DNA of 14,057 nucleotides from the NCBI GenBank assembly GCA_910586025.1, contig CAJUIO010000031.1:1157-15213 (forward strand), in the 5' to 3' direction. Within the stretch, counting starts at the first letter, position 1. Each line of letters begins with the position of its first letter. The translations under genes were made by a program, and so were the position numbers. This stretch comes from an uncultured Lachnospiraceae bacterium. Lineage in GTDB: Bacteria > Bacillota > Clostridia > Lachnospirales > Lachnospiraceae. The notes beneath the pieces are model-generated. The model did not search any database, was not told where the DNA came from, and was given only the letters and a program-made list of their open reading frames with translations. Below are positions 1-7,678 of the stretch, in pieces.

Positions 1-325
1 TCCGCCTTTCGGAGGGAAAGAAGGAGGATGCCTGCTTCTATTTCTGCACGGCGGTCCGTTTTGTGGAGAAGCCGAAGGAATATATTGACAGACACTATAT
101 GGAAAACCTTTCGCTTAATGTGCTGGCGGAGAAAATTTTAAAGATTATGTAAACCGTATCCGAATTGAAAATGCCCTGCCCATGCTGCTTAATGCGGATA
201 TGAAAACCTATGAGATCGCACAGAAGGTGGGCTTTGGAGACATCCGGGTATTTAACGCCGCCTTTCAGAAGATCTATCAGGAAACTCCGGGAAGCTATCG
301 TAAAAGGGTACGGGGAAAGGAATAG
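1..325 (+). pseudogene. AraC-family transcriptional regulator, C-terminal remnant with internal deletion
   Basis: The 5' part lies outside the window. One frame (from base 3) reads through a helix with YIDRHYMENLSLNVLAEK, the typical start of an AraC DNA-binding domain, then stops at TAA 150-152. Another frame resumes at about base 143 with DYVNRIRIENALPMLL and continues through the second helix-turn-helix (TYEIAQKVGFGDIRVFNAAF) and the AraC signature end (YQETPGSYRKR) to TAG 323-325. In intact members about 20 residues containing the first recognition helix (usually NPxYLSxLFKxxTGxxF) lie between these blocks; they are missing. The change is therefore a deletion plus frameshift, not a single-base error. 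The protein should end before its second DNA-binding half and be inactive. It converges on the response-regulator gene, with 24 bp between the stops. I infer a decayed local regulator; its former target is unknown. Confidence 0.82.
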
Positions 326-349
326 GATATAAAACAGATCCGGCAGCCT

Positions 350-1807
350 TCACCCCTCGTCTTTTCGTTCCCTCTGCAGCCATTGCCTGGGGCTCATGCC
401 GAATTTTCCCCGGAAGATTTTGTGAAAGTAGGAGGCGGAATGATAGCCAGTAGCCGCACTCACCGCATCCAGGGACAGTCCCGGCTCCTTTCGCATCAGC
501 TCACAGGCCTTCTGCAGGCGGATGTTAGTCAGGTACTGCAGAAAGGTGATTCCGGTCTCCTTTTTAAAGATGTAGCTCAGATAGCTGGGATTGATGGAGA
601 CGGATTCGGCGGTCTGCTCCAGAGAAATATCCTCGGCGTAACGGGAATTCATGTACTCGCAGGCACTGGCGATCTTGGAGGAATAGCTGGCGTGCTCCGT
701 GGGAGTGATGGAATCATACCAGAAGTTCAGAGTTTTCTCCAGAAAGGCGGCAAAGGAGCGGTTGTCACCTTCACAACCGGACTGGGAATGATAGAGCTGC
801 AGGATCGTTTCGGTGGGAAGGGCGATACCGGCTGTCAGGGTATAGGCCGAGAGGGATTCGGCGAAAATCAGCAGGAAATTTTCAGACGGATCCACATCAG
901 GGTCACAGGCATCGTTCAGATAGTCTGAAATGGAGTCCTCGAACATCAGCACCCGGATGGCGGGCAGCAGAGTGCGCAGGGCTATTCTGGAGGCGGTCTT
1001 TTCCTTGAGTGCGGGATCCGCAGGCAGCAGGGAGAGGATCTGTCCGCAGAGAGCCGCCTGCAGATGGACGGACAGCTCCGGAAGAGGAGACCAGGTCTCG
1101 GTATCTGCCCAAAAGAGTGAAATGCCGCAGGATATGCCGGGCAGTATTTCCCGGAAAATACCGCTGATTTCTTCCTTTCCGATTCTGGCGGAATAATTCA
1201 GAAGGAAAACGCTCCAATTATTCTGAGCGAAAATATGGCAGGATTCAAAATAGGCCGTGATCCTGGCCTGCTTTGCCTGCGCCTCCCCCAGGGAAAGGGG
1301 AACGGTACACAGGGCAAAGCCCGGCGAGGGAAACAGCCGGCGGATTTTTTCCAGTGTAATTTCCTGGACAGGGGAATGATTTCCCTGAAAGAGCATCATG
1401 CGGATCAGCAGCAGGACATGACGGTTCTGAGCCTGCAGGTCGCAGGATATTTCCTTAAGACGTCTGATCAGATAGGCCTTGTCAATGGGCTTTGTGAGAT
1501 AATCCGCCACATGGAGCTTCAGGGTGCGCATGAGATATTCCTGATCCTCGTGGCCGCTTGCGATAATGAAGCGGCACAGGGGGAGCCTTGCGGAAATCTG
1601 TTCCAGCATGGAGAGACCGTCGATTTCAGGCATGTTGATGTCCGCAATGATCACATCCGGATACCAGCCGGAAATTTTATCCATAGCGTCCACGGCATCC
1701 ATGGCGCTTACGATTTCAAGATCCGTTTCCGTCTGGCTCTCCAGCATGATTTCCAGTCCCTTCAGGACAATATATTCATCATCAACCAGCAATACTTTCA
1801 GCTTCAT
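350..1807 (-). CDS. AraC-type two-component response regulator (YesN-like)
   Basis: This 485-residue cytoplasmic DNA-binding protein should be phosphorylated by the kinase encoded just upstream. The receiver domain (about 1-120) is complete: acidic pair D9/D10, phospho-acceptor D56 in ADINMP, S84, and K106 in the TKP motif. A long middle region (about 125-375) has no motif I recognise, as is usual for YesN-type regulators. The C-terminal AraC domain (about 380-480) has both helix-turn-helix units: DISLEQTAESVSINPSYLSY, and the second followed by the FGMSPRQW ending. The ATG is preceded by GGAG at six bases, placed just after the kinase stop codon, so the two genes are co-transcribed and probably translationally linked (14 bp apart). 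Family knowledge: such regulators usually activate adjacent carbohydrate-uptake genes, here most likely the divergent transporter. The exact regulon is inference. Confidence 0.93.
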   Translation of the reverse strand: MKLKVLLVDDEYIVLKGLEIMLESQTETDLEIVSAMDAVDAMDKISGWYPDVIIADINMPEIDGLSMLEQISARLPLCRFIIASGHEDQEYLMRTLKLHVADYLTKPIDKAYLIRRLKEISCDLQAQNRHVLLLIRMMLFQGNHSPVQEITLEKIRRLFPSPGFALCTVPLSLGEAQAKQARITAYFESCHIFAQNNWSVFLLNYSARIGKEEISGIFREILPGISCGISLFWADTETWSPLPELSVHLQAALCGQILSLLPADPALKEKTASRIALRTLLPAIRVLMFEDSISDYLNDACDPDVDPSENFLLIFAESLSAYTLTAGIALPTETILQLYHSQSGCEGDNRSFAAFLEKTLNFWYDSITPTEHASYSSKIASACEYMNSRYAEDISLEQTAESVSINPSYLSYIFKKETGITFLQYLTNIRLQKACELMRKEPGLSLDAVSAATGYHSASYFHKIFRGKFGMSPRQWLQRERKDEG

Positions 1808-1821
1808 GGGCTTCTCCTTTT

Positions 1822-3570
1822 TTACTCCAAAAAATGAATGAAATGCTTGTGGATACGGACCGTGCAGGTGGTAAGCGCATTTTCCGTACTCTCAATGGTG
1901 AAACGGTAGCCTTCGCCGTAAAACAGCTTCAGCCGGTCGCTGATATTGAAAATGCTGCGGCCGTTATTTTCACTCTTTAAGGAACCTCTCTCCTGGGGAT
2001 GTTCCAGAAGATACTGCAATTCTTTCAGACGTTCCCCGGGAACGCCGGGGCCCGTGTTGGTCACGACAAAGGTCAGATCGTCATTTTCCTCCTGTATCCG
2101 CACCGTGACGTGGATAAAGCTTCTGCATTTGCTCACGTTGTGGGAAAACACATTTTCCACCATACTGAACAGGACAAACTTGGGACAGCGCCATTTTTCG
2201 TCCACGGCGCAGGTTTCCCAACGGATATCAAAACGATTCACCAGACGCTTTTCCTGAATGGAGACATACTGGCGGGTCATGTCAAGCTCTTTGCTGACAG
2301 GGGCCAGATACTCCCGGGAGAGGCTGTAGCGCATCAGATTCCCGAAGGAGAAGGCGATGTCCGCAATCAGCTCCTGCCTGTCCGCCTCTGCGATCATACG
2401 GATGCTTTCCAGGGTGCCGTAAAAGAAGTGAGGATTCAGCTGCGACTGTAAAGCCTCGATCTGTGCGTTTTTTAACTGGATTTCACTGTTTAAGAGGCTG
2501 GAAGAGAGATCGTTGATCCTCTCCGCCATCTGATTGAAGGCGCAGATCAGATCTCCGGTTTCGTCCTTGGAGACTGGTTTCTCATATAGGGTAAGAGTGT
2601 GGTTGCGCTGGCTGTTCATGTGCTCGGAGAGCCGGACAATATTCTGGAAGGGCCGCAGGATTAAAAGGAACATGAGGATGCTGGCGCTTACCATGACAAG
2701 GACGGTGACAAGGAGGCTTAAAAGGAAGGGGCGGTATGAAAAAATAGTTCCCTCCTCCGGTGTAATCTTGATCACCCAGAAGACTCCGTTTTCCAGCTCC
2801 ATGCTGCTGGTCACGAGGCGGCTGTCCGCATCCGGAATGATGCGGGTGGCGGCTCCGTTTTTTTCAGGAAGAATATAATCCCGGTACTGCTCCAGATAGC
2901 GGGTGGCTGCCGGGGTGGAGTTGTACTGGTACAGGAGCTTCTCGTTCAGGTAGATGTAGACGGCGGAATCCGGATTCTCCCTGGCATAGGCATCAAAGAT
3001 ATTGCTGTTATAGTTCAGCCGTGCAATCCCCGGAAAGGCGCTCATGGGAGCCGTGGTAAAGCCAATGTAGAAGGAAAAGGAGGGATCTCCGGTTTCCTCG
3101 TCGGCGGTCCAGAAGCCGTCGATCAGTGCGGGAGAGGAATTGTCGGAAAGGGGGAGGTCCGACAGGGGCTCAAAAAAGCGCAGGATTTCGGAAGCCTTCC
3201 GGTTATCGGAATAAATAGAAATGCCCCGCAGATTCTGATCATAGTGAAAGATGCCGGTGATCAGGGCGTAAAGCTGGCTGTTATAGGCGTAGACGATCTC
3301 GCACTCCGTAGGATAAAAGCCTTTGAGAAGCTTCAGGAGCTCATAGTTGGACTTTAACTGGTTGTAGTAATTTCTCGAGCTTTCCAGCTGGTTATTCAGA
3401 TAATTCTGTTCAACGATCAGGGAATTTTCCTTTTCACTCAAATATTCTCTGGTCCGCTGATTGCTGTGGTAGTAATAAATTATGCTGCTAAGGAGCAGGA
3501 TGGGAATGAAAATCGCCAGCAGATAGCAGATGAAAAAACGGGTCTGAAGCTTGGTGATGCGAACAAACAT
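1822..3570 (-). CDS. Membrane sensor histidine kinase (YesM-like)
   Basis: This 582-residue inner-membrane sensor has transmembrane segment 1 at about 12-34 and segment 2 at about 282-306. They enclose a roughly 245-residue extracellular sensing domain. A HAMP linker (about 305-357) and a coiled-coil stretch follow, then the His_kinase domain with phospho-acceptor H381 in QLNPHFFYGTLE, and a C-terminal ATPase domain. The N-box is recognisable (MVENVFSHN, E472/N473). Two ATP-binding boxes are unusual: the first glycine box reads NTGPGV, with Asn where Asp is usual, and the second reads GRSIFN where GxGLxN is typical. Such changes occur among divergent members, so activity is not excluded. The ATG follows an AGGAA-type ribosome site at about ten bases. 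It is the first gene of a two-gene operon, divergent from the sugar transporter. The ligand is not evident; a fucosylated glycan would fit the context. Confidence 0.93.
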   Translation of the reverse strand: MFVRITKLQTRFFICYLLAIFIPILLLSSIIYYYHSNQRTREYLSEKENSLIVEQNYLNNQLESSRNYYNQLKSNYELLKLLKGFYPTECEIVYAYNSQLYALITGIFHYDQNLRGISIYSDNRKASEILRFFEPLSDLPLSDNSSPALIDGFWTADEETGDPSFSFYIGFTTAPMSAFPGIARLNYNSNIFDAYARENPDSAVYIYLNEKLLYQYNSTPAATRYLEQYRDYILPEKNGAATRIIPDADSRLVTSSMELENGVFWVIKITPEEGTIFSYRPFLLSLLVTVLVMVSASILMFLLILRPFQNIVRLSEHMNSQRNHTLTLYEKPVSKDETGDLICAFNQMAERINDLSSSLLNSEIQLKNAQIEALQSQLNPHFFYGTLESIRMIAEADRQELIADIAFSFGNLMRYSLSREYLAPVSKELDMTRQYVSIQEKRLVNRFDIRWETCAVDEKWRCPKFVLFSMVENVFSHNVSKCRSFIHVTVRIQEENDDLTFVVTNTGPGVPGERLKELQYLLEHPQERGSLKSENNGRSIFNISDRLKLFYGEGYRFTIESTENALTTCTVRIHKHFIHFLE

Positions 3571-3603
3571 AGTGCCGGATTCCTTTCCTGTATACTTTCT
3601 ATT

Positions 3604-3632
3604 ATTATCCTTGAATCAGCGGAAAAAGACAA
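3604..3632 (-). promoter_or_regulatory. Candidate promoter of the histidine kinase operon
   Basis: On the - strand, TTGTCT (3632-3627) is followed after 17 bases by GATAAT (3609-3604). This fits a sigma-A promoter with consensus spacing. It would start transcription about 25-30 bases upstream of the kinase ATG, near its ribosome binding site. Found by eye; no competing candidate of similar quality was seen in this part of the gap. Confidence 0.5.
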
Positions 3633-3652
3633 GGAAGGAAGCTGTTAACGGA

Positions 3653-3688
3653 TGTGTAAATTTTTTGGATTTGTGCACTTTTTTTGGA
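3653..3688. repeat. Two 17-bp imperfect direct repeats, candidate response-regulator operator
   Basis: Copy 1 (3653-3669) reads TGTGTAAATTTTTTGGA and copy 2 (3672-3688) reads TGTGCACTTTTTTTGGA, matching at 14 of 17 positions and starting 19 bp apart. AraC-type DNA-binding domains have two helix-turn-helix units and commonly bind tandem direct repeats about two helical turns apart. The pair begins about 20 bp upstream of the kinase -35. Assignment to the adjacent response regulator is inference. The T-tract shared by both copies inflates the similarity somewhat. Confidence 0.4.
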
Positions 3689-3812
3689 CGCGGGGCATGG
3701 AAGGGGCGGGGAAAACTGTAAAAAGCAAAAAATAATTCACAGGACCCAAAGAAAGAGCACAGGAGAAAGGAAGAGGAAAAAAATGTATATGTTCCACAAA
3801 AAATATGTTGTG

Positions 3813-3840
3813 TTTCAAGGAATATGAGTAATGTTACAAT
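3813..3840 (+). promoter_or_regulatory. Candidate promoter of the sugar transporter operon (extended -10)
   Basis: TACAAT at 3835-3840 is preceded by TG at 3832-3833 with one base between, giving an extended -10 element. The best -35 at useful spacing is the weak TTTCAA at 3813-3818, 16 bp away. A good -10 with a poor -35 is typical of promoters that need an activator, here presumably the neighbouring response regulator. The leader to the permease ATG would be about 35 bases. Confidence 0.45.
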
Positions 3841-3880
3841 AAAATAAACATTCGAAAAACAACAGAGAGGGGTATACCAA

Positions 3881-4837
3881 ATGATGAAAAGAAAGGCGGA
3901 CATAAGGAAAGGATTTCGCAGATTTGGGAGACAGATCGAGCTTCAGGCTCTGGCTCTTGCCGGGGTAGCGTATCTTCTTGTGTTTTCCATCCTCCCCATG
4001 TTCGGGATCATTATCGCGTTTAAGGCCTATAAGCTCACTTCGGGCGTACAGGGGATTTTCAGCAGTGAATGGATAGGGCTTAAGTATTTTACGGAGTTTT
4101 TTACCGATTACCGGTTTACGGAGCTTCTTCGAAATACCATTGCGCTGAGCACGCTGAAGATGGTATTCGCCTTTCCCATTCCCATTCTGCTGGCGATCCT
4201 CATATCGGAATGCCGCAGCAGGCCCTTTAAGAGGCTGATTCAGACGGCCAGCTATCTGCCGAATTTTGTATCCTGGGTGCTGGTTTACGGTATCAGTAAT
4301 GCGCTTCTGGCTCAGAACAGCGGGGCCATCAACCAGCTTCTCGTTAAGCTGGGGATATTGGAGAAGGGAATTCCGTTTCTGACTGATCCCGGCCGCTTCT
4401 GGGGGACGGCAGTGGTGCTTTCCGTGTGGAAGAGCTCGGGCTGGTGGGCGATTATTTTTCTGGCGGCCATCTCGGGGATCGACAGCACGCTGTATGAGGC
4501 GGCCAGCATAGACGGGGCGGGACGGCTGAGACGGATCTGGCACATCACGCTGCCGGGAATTAAGGGGTCCATTGTCACGGTGCTGATCCTGTCCATCGGA
4601 AGCTTTCTGGGCGGCGGCATGGTGGGGTCCAACTTTGAGCAGTCGTTCCTCATGGGCAATACGGTAAACAACGCCACGTCGGAGATTATTCAGACCTATG
4701 CCTTTAAGATGGGGATGGCCCAGGGACGCTTTTCCTATGCGACTGCGGTGGATCTGGTGCAGTCTCTTATTTCCATCGTGCTGGTGATCATCAGTAACCG
4801 TGTTGCGAAAAAGATATCCGGCGAAGGCTTGTTCTAG
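3881..4837 (+). CDS. CUT1 sugar ABC transporter permease, LplB type
   Basis: This 318-residue integral membrane protein forms half of the import channel for an oligosaccharide. The first membrane segment (about 24-48, with FSILPMFGIIIAFKAY) and the following IGLKYFTEFF are characteristic of the LplB group. Further hydrophobic segments lie near 88-110, 122-145, 174-198, 228-246 and 290-306, giving about six spans. The EAA loop, which contacts the ATPase, is clear at about 206-225 (YEAASIDGAGRLRRIWHITL). The start follows GAGAGGGG at eight bases; a second ATG directly follows, so the true start may be one codon later. It is the first gene of a permease-permease-binding protein operon. No ATPase gene is nearby; CUT1 systems in Firmicutes often share one MsmK-type ATPase encoded elsewhere. 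The substrate is inferred from the downstream fucose genes. Confidence 0.93.
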   Translation: MMKRKADIRKGFRRFGRQIELQALALAGVAYLLVFSILPMFGIIIAFKAYKLTSGVQGIFSSEWIGLKYFTEFFTDYRFTELLRNTIALSTLKMVFAFPIPILLAILISECRSRPFKRLIQTASYLPNFVSWVLVYGISNALLAQNSGAINQLLVKLGILEKGIPFLTDPGRFWGTAVVLSVWKSSGWWAIIFLAAISGIDSTLYEAASIDGAGRLRRIWHITLPGIKGSIVTVLILSIGSFLGGGMVGSNFEQSFLMGNTVNNATSEIIQTYAFKMGMAQGRFSYATAVDLVQSLISIVLVIISNRVAKKISGEGLF

Positions 4838-4849
4838 GGAGGGCGAATC

Positions 4850-5731
4850 ATGAAAAGGAAATTCAGTGAAGACATGGCAGTGGATCTTGTTGTTTATATT
4901 CTTCTGGGACTGGTGGGGATCGTGACCCTGTATCCGTTTTATTATACGATAGTCTGCTCGTTTAACGACGGACTGGATCTGATGAAGGGCGGGGTTTATC
5001 TCTGGCCGAGAAAATTCACCCTGGGGAATTATAAGCTGTTTCTGGAAGACGGTGACTGGCGGCATGCATTTCTTGTCTCCCTGGCAAGGACGCTGGTGGG
5101 GACGGCTATGCGGGTTGGCTTTACCAGTATGTTCAGCTATGCCCTGTCCAGGAATAATCTGATGTTCAAGAAGGGCTATCGGTTTCTGGTGGTGTTTACC
5201 ATGTACTTTTCGGGAGGGCTGATCCCCTTTTACGTGCTGCTGAGAAATCTGGGACTGCTCAACAGCTTCTGGGTGTATGTGATCCCGGGAATGGTGGATG
5301 CGTTCTTTGTCATGACAGGAATCAACTTTTTCGCGGCCATACCGGAGTCCATGATTGAGGCGGCGAAGATAGACGGGGCCAGGGAGATCAAGGTTCTTAC
5401 AAGGGTGGTGCTTCCCGTCTCCAAACCGTTTCTGGCAACCCTTGCCCTGTTCTCGGCGGTAGGGCAGTGGAACAGCTGGCTGGATTCCGCTTATTATGTG
5501 AGGGATGCGAAGCTTCATACGCTGGCATATAAGATGATGACGGTGATCAATCAGAATATTGCGACTGCGAACACGGAGGCGGCAGGCCAGCTTTCCCAGG
5601 CCAACACTCAGACCTCCTTTACAGTCCAGGCCACGGCCATGGCGGTATCCATGCTTCCCATCATGTGTGTCTACCCCTTCCTGCAGAAGTATTTCGTTCA
5701 GGGGATGATGATCGGCGCGGTGAAGGAATAA
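4850..5731 (+). CDS. CUT1 sugar ABC transporter permease, YtcP type
   Basis: This 293-residue integral membrane protein is the second half of the import channel. The N-terminal span (about 11-36, ending LYPFYYTIVCSFN) followed by YLWPRKFTLGNYKLF is the usual opening of UgpE/YtcP-type permeases. The EAA loop is at about 170-190 (EAAKIDGAREIKVLTRVVLP), and the C-terminus has the common end QKYFVQGMMIGAVKE. It starts 12 bp after the first permease, with GGGAGGG just upstream of the ATG, so the two should be translated together as a heterodimer. A 77-bp gap with a small hairpin separates it from the binding-protein gene. Family assignment is secure; substrate specificity is not readable from the permease. 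Confidence 0.94.
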   Translation: MKRKFSEDMAVDLVVYILLGLVGIVTLYPFYYTIVCSFNDGLDLMKGGVYLWPRKFTLGNYKLFLEDGDWRHAFLVSLARTLVGTAMRVGFTSMFSYALSRNNLMFKKGYRFLVVFTMYFSGGLIPFYVLLRNLGLLNSFWVYVIPGMVDAFFVMTGINFFAAIPESMIEAAKIDGAREIKVLTRVVLPVSKPFLATLALFSAVGQWNSWLDSAYYVRDAKLHTLAYKMMTVINQNIATANTEAAGQLSQANTQTSFTVQATAMAVSMLPIMCVYPFLQKYFVQGMMIGAVKE

Positions 5732-5754
5732 AGAATAGCTTTTGCGGTAGTTTG

Positions 5755-5773
5755 CCGGAAGAAAATCCGGTTT
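5755..5773 (+). other. Small intercistronic hairpin ahead of the binding-protein gene
   Basis: CCGGA (5755-5759) and TCCGG (5766-5770) form a perfect 5-bp stem with a 6-base loop, followed by TTT only. It is too short for a strong terminator. Hairpins between permease and binding-protein genes often act in RNA processing or stability and raise binding-protein output; that role is inferred here. Confidence 0.3.
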
Positions 5774-5808
5774 CAACTATATAAAATGTTAAAACAGGAG
5801 GAAAAGGT

Positions 5809-7467
5809 ATGAAAATGAAAAAGGTAACGGCTGTTTTGCTGGCGCTTGCCATGGTACTTGCAGCATCTGCCTGCGGCGGTAAGAGCCCGGATTCCGGTGC
5901 AGGTCAGAATGATGCGGGTGGCAGCGCCGCATCGGGGGATGAGGCAAAGGAGGATACGGCGGCGGACGATTCCGCTAAAGCGCAGGACACCTCGGAAAAG
6001 GCAGATTCTGACGGAACTGCGGATGCGGGCGATGCGCCCACGCTGACAATCTTCGTGGACGAGACATGGTGGCCCTATGACAAATGGGAGGGAGCGGTGC
6101 CCGAGGAATTTGAGAAGAGATTAGGCGTTAATGTGGAGGTGATCCGGGCTGCGGACGAAAATCAGCTTGCCCTTATGGTGGCATCAGGGGATATGACGGA
6201 TATTGTCTGTTCCTATCGGTATCAATATCTGGCGGATTCCCAGGTGTGCTATGCCTTGGACGAGCTCCATGAGGAGTACCCTGATGTGGATTTTGAGGTG
6301 GATCCGGTCTATCAGTTTGTCAATCAGGCCTCGGACGGTCATTACTATACGATCGGATGCGGATTTTCTCCTGCGCCTGCCTATGAGGAGTATGACAAGA
6401 TTCTGGCGGAGGGACCCGGATTCATGTACCGCTCGGATATTGCACAGGAGCTCGGCATCACCTTCAACACGCTGGACGATCTTGATGCGGCGTTTGAGAA
6501 GGTGCAGCAGGCTTATCCGGACTACACGGTATGTTCCTTCAACAGCGCTCATAAGTTTAACTGGCTGATGCAGCAGATGGGTCTGAAAAACGGCGGTTAT
6601 TACGAGGCTGAGGACGGGACGCTGAAATGGTGGCTGCGCCAGGACGGACTGCTTGATTATTATAAGAAGGTGAATGAATGGTACCGGAAGGGATATCTGA
6701 CGGCGGAGAATTTCGCTTACCAGTCGGAGGATGACACCAAGGAGATCTGTGTGGGCGGCACGGTGTTCGCAAACTTTGGATATGACAACCATGCGGATAA
6801 TTATAACACGGCCATCGGCGTAAACGGAGACGATTTTACCTTCTCTCTGGTAACAGATGAGCTCAGCGATAATGCAAAGTCCTATGACTTTGGCTGCGGC
6901 GGCCGGGGACTTTATATCACACGCTCCTGCGAGGATGTGGAGGCTGCCTACAGGCTTCTGGCCTATGCTTACGGCGAGGAAGGGATGAAGCTTCTCATGT
7001 GGGGAATCGAGGGAGAGGATTATACTGTGGATGCGGACGGATATCCCACCTTCAATTATGATTTCCAGGGCGACAACAATGTGCTTCAGCCCAGGGGTCT
7101 GAAATACTGGGGATGGCTGGTTCACAATGCCATCGTTACCAGCATTGCGGAGGCGAATTCCGATTCCCAGACGGCGCAGGACCGGAAAAATCTGACGGCG
7201 CACATGGAAAGGAACCCCGTGGTAGGGATGATCCGGTTTGAGACAGATTCGGACGAGTCAAATACCAATACCAAGCTTGATGAAATGGTAAAGAATCAGA
7301 ATACCAATATTTATATGGCGGAGTCAGAGGAGGCCTGCGAGGCGGCGTTTAACGCAATGCTCGAACAGGCGGAGCAGATCGGAATGGGTACGCTTGAGGA
7401 ATATGCAAACGCATCTTATCCGGATTTGAAGGCGCAGTATGACGAGATTCTTGCCGGGGCGCAGTAA
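5809..7467 (+). CDS. Extracellular sugar-binding lipoprotein of the CUT1 transporter
   Basis: This 552-residue solute-binding protein should be anchored outside the membrane and deliver substrate to the two permeases. The signal peptide (MKMKK, then a hydrophobic core) ends in a lipobox LAASAC with lipidated C22. A linker rich in Ala, Ser, Asp and Gly (about 23-75) follows; it is long and acidic and probably spaces the binding domain from the membrane. The mature domain begins near residue 76 (TLTIFVDETWWPYDKWEG) and includes VASGDMTDIVC, the usual early element of this family. The length fits LplA/LipO-type proteins of Firmicutes, which exceed the roughly 430 residues of classic MalE-like proteins. 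AGGAGG lies seven bases before the ATG. The aromatic-rich binding face suggests an oligosaccharide. A fucosylated ligand is inferred from neighbours only. Confidence 0.93.
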   Translation: MKMKKVTAVLLALAMVLAASACGGKSPDSGAGQNDAGGSAASGDEAKEDTAADDSAKAQDTSEKADSDGTADAGDAPTLTIFVDETWWPYDKWEGAVPEEFEKRLGVNVEVIRAADENQLALMVASGDMTDIVCSYRYQYLADSQVCYALDELHEEYPDVDFEVDPVYQFVNQASDGHYYTIGCGFSPAPAYEEYDKILAEGPGFMYRSDIAQELGITFNTLDDLDAAFEKVQQAYPDYTVCSFNSAHKFNWLMQQMGLKNGGYYEAEDGTLKWWLRQDGLLDYYKKVNEWYRKGYLTAENFAYQSEDDTKEICVGGTVFANFGYDNHADNYNTAIGVNGDDFTFSLVTDELSDNAKSYDFGCGGRGLYITRSCEDVEAAYRLLAYAYGEEGMKLLMWGIEGEDYTVDADGYPTFNYDFQGDNNVLQPRGLKYWGWLVHNAIVTSIAEANSDSQTAQDRKNLTAHMERNPVVGMIRFETDSDESNTNTKLDEMVKNQNTNIYMAESEEACEAAFNAMLEQAEQIGMGTLEEYANASYPDLKAQYDEILAGAQ

Positions 7468-7506
7468 AGTAAGAATATTGATTTTTTGAAAAGAAAACAG
7501 CGATGA

Positions 7507-7556
7507 CGGCGGAGCCGGTGACCTTGCGGGAGTGTTTGCAGGTTGCCGGCTCTGTT
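7507..7556 (+). other. Imperfect hairpin in the transporter-fucosidase gap (attenuator or RNA stability element)
   Basis: GAGCCGG (7512-7518) pairs with CCGGCTC (7546-7552). A symmetrical TG/TG internal mismatch follows, then ACCT (7521-7524) pairs with AGGT (7540-7543), closing a 15-base loop. The run after the stem (TGTTAGATTTCAG) is not a canonical U-tract, so full termination is doubtful. A smaller hairpin (CAGCA, 3-base loop, TGCTG, then TTTT) follows at about 7563-7579 and could act as a partial terminator. The rest of the 7468-7678 gap holds a TATAAT and a repeated ribosome-site sequence, described separately. Confidence 0.4.
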
Positions 7557-7600
7557 AGATTTCAGCAGCTTGCTGTTTTGCGGCCACCTGCAGATTTCAG

Positions 7601-7629
7601 TGGTAAAAGGAGAGAGCTTGCTTTATAAT
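7601..7629 (+). promoter_or_regulatory. Candidate promoter of the fucosidase gene
   Basis: A perfect TATAAT lies at 7624-7629, with about 42 bases to the fucosidase ribosome binding site and ATG. The hexamer 17 bp upstream, TGGTAA (7601-7606), is a poor -35, so the promoter would be weak or activator-dependent. The gene may also be read from the transporter operon. Confidence 0.4.
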
Positions 7630-7677
7630 GTTTTTTGTACAAGGATAAAAACCTATTGAAAAATGAAGGAGAGAGCT
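7607..7677 (+). repeat. Exact 12-bp direct repeat, one copy being the fucosidase ribosome site
   Basis: AAGGAGAGAGCT occurs at 7607-7618 and again at 7666-7677, 59 bp apart. The second copy supplies the ribosome binding site of the fucosidase gene. The first copy lies five bases before a TTG (7618) that opens a 13-codon frame ending at TGA 7657-7659. That frame could be a short leader peptide, but the candidate TATAAT lies inside it. Confidence 0.35.
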
Positions 7678-7678
7678 G

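Larger units (their letters stand above)
3571..3880. promoter_or_regulatory. Divergent control region between two-component operon and transporter operon
   Basis: This 310-bp stretch holds no convincing gene; short open frames here lack ribosome sites and recognisable protein. It contains a leftward promoter for the kinase near its left end, a rightward promoter for the permease near its right end, two 17-bp imperfect direct repeats about 20 bp beyond the kinase -35, and a purine-rich, low-complexity centre (about 3700-3785). ATATGTT occurs twice (3787 and 3803), just upstream of the rightward promoter. No obvious cre site for catabolite control was found by eye. Confidence 0.6.

Noticed and set aside
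3466..3903. Small open frames in the divergent control region (60 codons on +, 95 codons on -)
   Set aside because: Neither has a ribosome site or recognisable protein, and the leftward one is a hydrophobic reading of A/T-rich promoter DNA that overlaps the permease start.
3815..5776. A 653-codon open frame on the - strand, antisense to both permease genes
   Set aside because: Its translation is rich in His, Arg, Gln and Pro with no membrane or domain pattern, and it lies opposite two well-recognised permeases. The long open frame follows from their codon bias.
7512..7552. The transporter-fucosidase hairpin as a classical intrinsic terminator
   Set aside because: The sequence after the stem is not T-rich and the loop is large, so I kept it as an attenuator or stability element only.
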